Notes under the pieces: model-generated | What the model was told of the DNA's origin: nothing | The model's database searches: none | The model's input: the letters and a program-made list of their open reading frames with translations, nothing else | Translations under genes and position numbers: made by a program | DNA from: Callipepla californica brunnescens | Taxonomy: Eukaryota > Chordata > Aves > Galliformes > Odontophoridae | Direction: 5' to 3' | Length of the DNA stretch: 64,000 nucleotides | Assembly (NCBI GenBank): GCA_023055505.1 | Contig: JALIRH010000004.1 | Coordinates: 18,719,368 to 18,783,367 of the forward strand | Shown: one piece after another, positions 58,571 through 64,000 of the stretch | How positions within the stretch are numbered: position 1 is the stretch's first letter | How the letters are laid out: every line of letters starts with the position of its first letter

Positions 58571-61500
58571 GTGATGGTGGTGTGCTGTGTTGCCATTCTC
58601 ATGGTCTACTTGCTTCTTCTAACATAGGAGTTGAAAATTATTACATGAAGATTGTTTCTGAATTTAATCAACTGAAGGATTAAGGTAATTGGAGTAATAC
58701 GAGAAAAACACACAAGGACAGACCAGGGGAAAGAGAGGGAGTTAGAAAACGTGGTGTATCCTCATGCTATTATATCTGAGAAAAAAGATAAAGAAGAACT
58801 TTTCCTTTTTCATATCTCTCATTGTACAGGAGAATGCAGGATTGTACTCATGTTACCTTCTAATCCAGGCTGGCACCAACCTTAAAGCAAAATGCGTTTT
58901 AACTGCTTCTGTGACTAGGTGGTTCTGGGGTGTGTCACTGATGAAAGGCCATCAGTGACAAGATGGCAGTTGTTGAACTACACCTACACTGTGGACAAGC
59001 GTAGAGAAAATGAGTAAAAAACATCACCAAGTCTGTGTGATTTTACAGTTGTCATAAGTGTTTTTTTTTCTGCTACAGCGCCGACAGTTTTATCGTTAAT
59101 TAGGTAACAGTTTGGAGTGTCTCTTTGAATTGTGACCTGCTATAGCAGAATTTATTCTCTCTGTGCATTCTGATGATATCTCAACGTTATCGTAGCATGT
59201 GCCAGAGCCACAGATGAGAAGGCCCATAGCTTATTAACACCAGTGTATTTTTGGATGCACTGCTTCTAAGTGTATAGTTCAGTGTTTCTACAGTATATCG
59301 TTAGCCAGCTTACAGACATCTGAATGAGATATAAAACCTTATAGAAGAAGGGATTGTTGCAGTCTGAAGCCAGCTAATTTTGTCCATTAGAAAAAGATTT
59401 TTAAAGAAATGAGCTGTGAGTATGTTAATGTAAATTATGTTTTATTCTGTTTCCCTAAACTATCTCTCTTCCTTTTCATTTTGGAATTCCCGATCCTCTC
59501 GTGATATTTAAAGACGATTGTCCTTTTGCTTTCTTGTAGGATGTTTCTGTTCTAGTGAACAAAACCCTGTCCTTCACTTCCATGGAGCTAAATGAACAAA
59601 GATCTCTTCCCTTATGTCAGCCATCTCACCCAACATTTGATTCCTGAGATTACTTCTCCTACAGAAGCACCCTACTTTTACATCAGAACTCAAAAGCAAA
59701 GTAACAGAAATCAGCACTAGCTTGTCTTTTGTGTCAGCTCTTCATCCAGCTTTCTGCACTCTGTTTTAAAATGGGAAAAAACCTTGCAATCAGACGCATG
59801 TGGAAGCTGGTGTTCTTCACTGACATCTTCCTCGTTTTCAGAAGATTAAGTTCTTCACTGTGTCATATTGGAATTCTTGGCATATGAAATGCCTGCATGC
59901 GTGTCAACCTTGACATACATGCAGCAGGAAACCAGGACATACCCTCTGCTCTGTTATGAGGAATAAACTTGCCAAGCAACTGGAGAAGTCCCACACATAA
60001 CAGGTATTTCGTAGTCCAGGATCCTGGCTTGACTCTGTAGATAAATATCTTGACATTAACACACAAAGCAGCTAATGCACAGGAACAAATCACCTTGTCT
60101 GTAGCGTGTATCAGCATCATCCCAATCTGTGATCAAAATGTATATTTGCATGTGTAAACCCACATAAGTTCTTGCTATGAAGAACTTCGAGCAGAAGGAG
60201 AAATTACTCTGCACCATGTCATTTTTAGCCAAGAAAAATGAAGCTATAAAGATCTCTGGGGTTACAAGATAATGATTAAGTTCATGTTAATTGTTCCCTC
60301 CTGTGGGCTTTTTATGGATCTTTAGCAGCAAAAGGAACAAAACCATTCCGCAGTTGAAAAGATGTGACAGAACTTCTTTCTTTATTAAAGAAATTCTCTT
60401 CTGATGAGATGGAAGAGACCCGAGGTGTAAAGCTGCAGCTTTCTCTCTGGGCTTCTGTGACACAGATTCAGCTCTTTCATATTGCTGATGGAATCAGATT
60501 AATTTTTTTGTGACTGAGAACTGAGACGACTTGTATGTTTCCATTGTCTAGGCCCAGAATGAGCTCAGCCATGTAAGAGGTATGAGTTGAGAGTCAGCAG
60601 AAATGCTTAGGGTGGGCCTTTTTCTGCTTCCTCTTAATCCTTCCCAGATTAAGGCGCTATCTGTTGTTCTTACGTTTACACAGGGTTTTCTGTCTCCATC
60701 GTTTGTGATTGTATATTTTCAGTCATTCTGAGGTGGGATCTTATATTATTCACATGCTCCTTGCTATGATAATTGCATATGGCAAGTAAGATTCCTTGGC
60801 AAAAACTAATCTCCATTTCAAATTTGAATCTCTTAGTGCACCTTAATCCAAACTCACAATTTAGAAAATATAATTTAGCTTATAATGTTTTCGACTTTGG
60901 TTCAAATAAGGGATATAGGCTCTATTAATATGTTTTGGGGAATAGTAGCATGGTTGGGTGGTGGGGTGTTTTGTTCTGTTTTTTTGTTTTAGGAAACTAC
61001 TAGAGAGAGACGGATAGCCTGAAAATGTCTGGAAAAGCCAACAGTTGAATTATTTCTTAAATCTTAATGATAGATTTCAAGGGTGGTATTCTTATGCTTC
61101 AAATGTGGTGAAATGTTATGGGGACCAACTTTCCATAGCGGAAGAAGGACAGGTGTTAGTACTGATCCTGTTCTTTGGACTAAAGTTAGGTCTGCGTTTA
61201 GACTTGCATTGTAAGGCTTTCACTAAATCTTACTGTTCCCTGTTTTTTTTTTTGGTCTGCTCTTCATGAAAACATGTAAGCTAAGCGGGGTGGTTAAGAT
61301 ACTGCATATCAAAATTATGCCAACTATAATGAGCAGAGAGGTGCACTTAAATTGTATGCAAGGTTGTGATGAGCTGTGTTCCTTTTCTTAGTTTAGATGA
61401 GTTACGTTAATCTTGTTGAGGCAACCAGCAACTTGGCCTGATTTATTTTAAGATTGTGAGATTTCCTTGCTGAATATGATCTGAATTTTCTGGTACTAGA

Positions 61501-62190
61501 TGCATCTGGAAAAGCACACTTTCTTTTAGAGCTTCCTTATGTTGAAACCAATAGGATTTATTGTAGATGTCTGTAGAAGCAGGATCCATCTCTAACTGAT
61601 GGAAAATACTGTTAACGTCTTAGGATTGTATGTTGGAAGGTGTCTGCTATAAAAAACATATGGTCCTAGATCTTGGTATTTCCTTTACTTCCTTCTGTCC
61701 GTGCTTGTCCTTCTGACATTAGAGCTAGCAGTTGACTCTTGCATAGCTTGATAACAAAATACTTGGGGGACAGCAATGTATTTTTTTTTTCTTCTGTGGA
61801 TATGAACAAAAACTAAGATTTTTCCAACTAGAGAGTTGACACTTTAAGCCCTTTAGTTTCCATGTCTGTAAAAATAACCCTGTCTTGTAACAAAAAAAAA
61901 TAGAACTCACTTCTAACCCTGACAATACAGCAGTATTAGTTTTCAAATTGTAGTTTAGAACATAATATTTTTAGCAGGGCTAAAGATCTGTGGCTTTCCC
62001 AGAAGTTATACTCCAATAACGCGTGCCCAGAAGACCCCGCTGCCATCCCTTCCCAGCGGCTCCTTATAAAACCGCTAGTAGGAAATGCTGCCTCAGCCTA
62101 CTTACTTTTTCTTGTCCCACTTTTTCTCTCTGTTGGTTGGAAATCTTCCTGTGTGAAAGATTACAGAAACAAGGGGCATGTGCAATAGAT

Positions 62191-62214
62191 CATATATATA
62201 TACATATATATATT
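62191..62214 (+). repeat. (AT)n microsatellite 5' of the miR-7 site
   Basis: Alternating AT interrupted by a single ACA, about 40 nt upstream of the miR-7 site. Confidence 0.9.
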
Positions 62215-62255
62215 TTAATACTTGTGGACAAAATGATGTTACAAGTTGTTTGAAA

Positions 62256-62280
62256 ACAACAAAATCACCAATGTCTTCCA
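62256..62280 (+). promoter_or_regulatory. miR-7 target-directed degradation site of cyrano
   Basis: ACAACAAAATCAC (62256-62268) pairs with miR-7 nucleotides 11-23. CAAT (62269-62272) forms an internal loop opposite nucleotides 9-10. GTCTTCCA (62273-62280) is an 8-mer seed site. Thus 21 of 23 miR-7 positions are matched with a central bulge, the architecture that causes microRNA decay rather than target slicing. Confidence 0.97.
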
Positions 62281-64000
62281 TTTTGAGATGTGTATAGTTC
62301 CATAAGCATTAGTGCTTCGTAGCAAACAGTAGTGCCATGTTAGGATCAGTGCATGAGCCTAGTAGTATTTTTACAATTTCAGAGTGACAAATTTACTAAT
62401 AAACCGTGATGATAATGTAATTAACAATAGAAAGGATACAGTAGCAGTATCACAAACATGGTCTAAGTATGCAGTATCCTCCCTTTGACAATGATAATGC
62501 TATCTTTAGAAATGGAACGGGCTTCATAGAATCATCGTTAATGTTTTGTTTTCAGTGTATCTGTGTAAATTAGTGTACGTAAGCATCCAGAATTCTCATG
62601 TCTGTCACAGTTATTCTTTTCTATTTAGTCTTTGTTGAAGGTGTTTTCTTCTATGAGCAGCATTTTCGGTTTTATTATTACCCATCATATGATACTGTCA
62701 GAATTGTGAATAAGCTGAAGAGTTTGTGTGCATTTTGTGCACTTCTCTGCTACCTTCATATTATTTACAAAATCTGTTAAGTTAAAAACGTATATATATA
62801 TTTCAAATCTGACTGTTTAATTATAATAACCAGTTAAACATTATTCTCATTATTTTAGTTACTGGTTGCAAAATGCTACCTGCCAATTTTACATAGAAGA
62901 CATAGTCAATTCCTACAATAATGGTTAGGGGTTTTTTGTTTTGTTTTATTTTCTGAAGTCCTATTGAATCTTTTAACAGCTTTGGTGGATCCTGCATTTA
63001 CACACATCTTAATAGGAGACAATATGACGAGGTTAAGGGCTGTTGAAAACCAACATTGCAGCCTGTATGTGTTCAGCAGGCAATATCAAGCCTATGGATC
63101 ATAGATTCCCCACCTCTGTACTATTGAGAATTCAGTATCTTGTATTTTGAGTAACTTCTAGCATTGCTTTCCAGATCTAATCTCAATTTTAATAACTTAG
63201 GTCACTCCCTCTGCTTTTTTTCAGAAGGAAAATATAGACCAGGGGAAATGAAATGATTTAGCACTCAGTGGGGAGCTTGAACTGGTCAAATAAGAGACTG
63301 GTATGATTTCTGACATGTGCAATGCTCTGTGGATGGCATCCTCTGATTTCCTAGGAAAAAGTCTTTTATTTGATGCCAGTGTTGGTCTTTACGCATTTCT
63401 CTCTTTACAAGAACAAAATTCTCTTGTCGGTTTAGAGAGGATACTGCATCTTATTTTTCCTGAGACCTGCCTGTAAATGGCCATTAGGAGGAGGGGTGGA
63501 ATGGGTGGCTCGGTTTTGTAATTTTAATAGAATATATCTCTACAGTAATTAATCAAGTAGCATGTTCCTTGGTGCAAAACCAGTAATCCTTGCAGAGTTA
63601 GTGTAGATAAAAACGTCCCCCTGCCTCTCTGCATCTAACGCATTTCCAAGAAAATTGGTTGGATGGGCCATTTACAGCAGAGCTCTGGGGGACCTGTGCT
63701 CATTTAGGTTCAGTTCTGAACAGAAGTAGCTGTACCATTGAATAAAGTAGTTTAGTGCTTGGGAGAATCAATTGAAAAATACCTCTGAAACTGGAATGCA
63801 AAATAGCACAGTATGTAGGGGGAAGAATCCCTGATGCAAACAAAGCCATAAGATGATTTAATAAGAAAATAGAACTTTAGTAGCAATAACTGTTTTGCAT
63901 GTGATAGTAAATAACTTGCATTAGCAAGGCTGTACAGTAGAGTAGGTGGGTAATAACCAAATAAGTTTGTGGCGCTCTGTGCTGCAGGGAGTTGAGTGAA

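Larger units (their letters stand above)
53825..64000 (+). ncRNA. OIP5-AS1: OIP5-AS1 / cyrano long noncoding RNA
   Basis: Cyrano is a vertebrate-conserved lncRNA downstream of CHP1, whose defining element is a near-perfect miR-7 site; that site is present here at 62256-62280. In mammals cyrano triggers degradation of miR-7 through this site (target-directed microRNA degradation), letting the circular RNA Cdr1as accumulate. Position (same strand as CHP1, 2 kb beyond its end), a CpG-island start and absence of any long ORF agree. The proposed exons are 53825-53910, 57803-57839, 58463-58570 and 59540 onward, all with GT/AG borders. The 3' end is uncertain: AATAAA occurs at 62398-62403 and 63741-63746, or the RNA may run past the window, where OIP5 would be expected tail to tail. 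Confidence 0.9.
59540..64000 (+). ncRNA. OIP5-AS1: OIP5-AS1 long terminal exon (predicted)
   Basis: The acceptor TTTGCTTTCTTGTAG opens a long exon holding the miR-7 site, as in other vertebrates. No ORF above about 85 codons is seen and the sequence is AT-rich. The end is not determined. Confidence 0.6.

Noticed and set aside
1..64000. CRISPR arrays, operons, bacterial-type mobile elements, tRNA or rRNA genes
   Set aside because: The window is a vertebrate locus with spliced genes. I found no spaced direct-repeat array and no cloverleaf or rRNA sequence. Intronic snoRNAs could not be excluded by eye, but none was convincing.

Overview
This is a vertebrate nuclear window. GT-AG multi-exon genes, three CpG islands and several CR1 retrotransposon fragments with the classic avian CR1 3' end point to a bird. 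A galliform such as chicken is likely, but species is inferred from repeats and compact introns only. Gene order (INO80 - EXD1 - CHP1 - OIP5-AS1) matches the conserved synteny block known from human 15q15.

Layout. (1) 1-17.2 kb, minus strand: the 5' part of INO80. It has a noncoding first exon in a CpG island and eleven coding exons giving the first 536 residues, through the DBINO/HSA region to the start of the SNF2 ATPase domain. The rest lies beyond the left edge. (2) 17.5-19.6 kb: intergenic. (3) 19.64-34.9 kb, minus strand: complete EXD1 in 11 coding exons (420 aa), a piRNA-pathway protein with an LSm-like N-terminus and a degenerate 3'-5' exonuclease fold. (4) 34.5-35.4 kb: CpG-island bidirectional promoter; the EXD1 and CHP1 start codons are 267 bp apart, head to head. 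(5) 35.1-51.7 kb, plus strand: complete CHP1 in 7 exons (195 aa), a myristoylated EF-hand protein with a 1.8-kb 3' UTR. (6) 53.0-54.5 kb: a third CpG island, the promoter of the plus-strand long noncoding RNA OIP5-AS1 (cyrano), which runs to or past the right edge.

The standout signal is at 62256-62280. It is a near-complete complement of miR-7 (13 nt of 3' pairing, a small internal loop, then an 8-mer seed match), the hallmark of cyrano and of target-directed microRNA degradation. It anchors an otherwise non-coding 10 kb. Around it are new or unverified observations: a small hairpin that would sequester the 3'-pairing half of the site, and a 41-codon ORF that becomes continuous only when two predicted cyrano exons are spliced.

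Other points of interest are a uORF overlapping the INO80 start codon, a CR1 copy embedded in the INO80 CpG island, YY1 motifs at the INO80 and cyrano 5' ends, a short EXD1 C-terminus, and unexplained antisense ORFs inside CHP1 introns. Transcript ends (TSS, poly(A)) are estimated from motifs. Coding exon borders rest on reading-frame continuity plus GT/AG sites.
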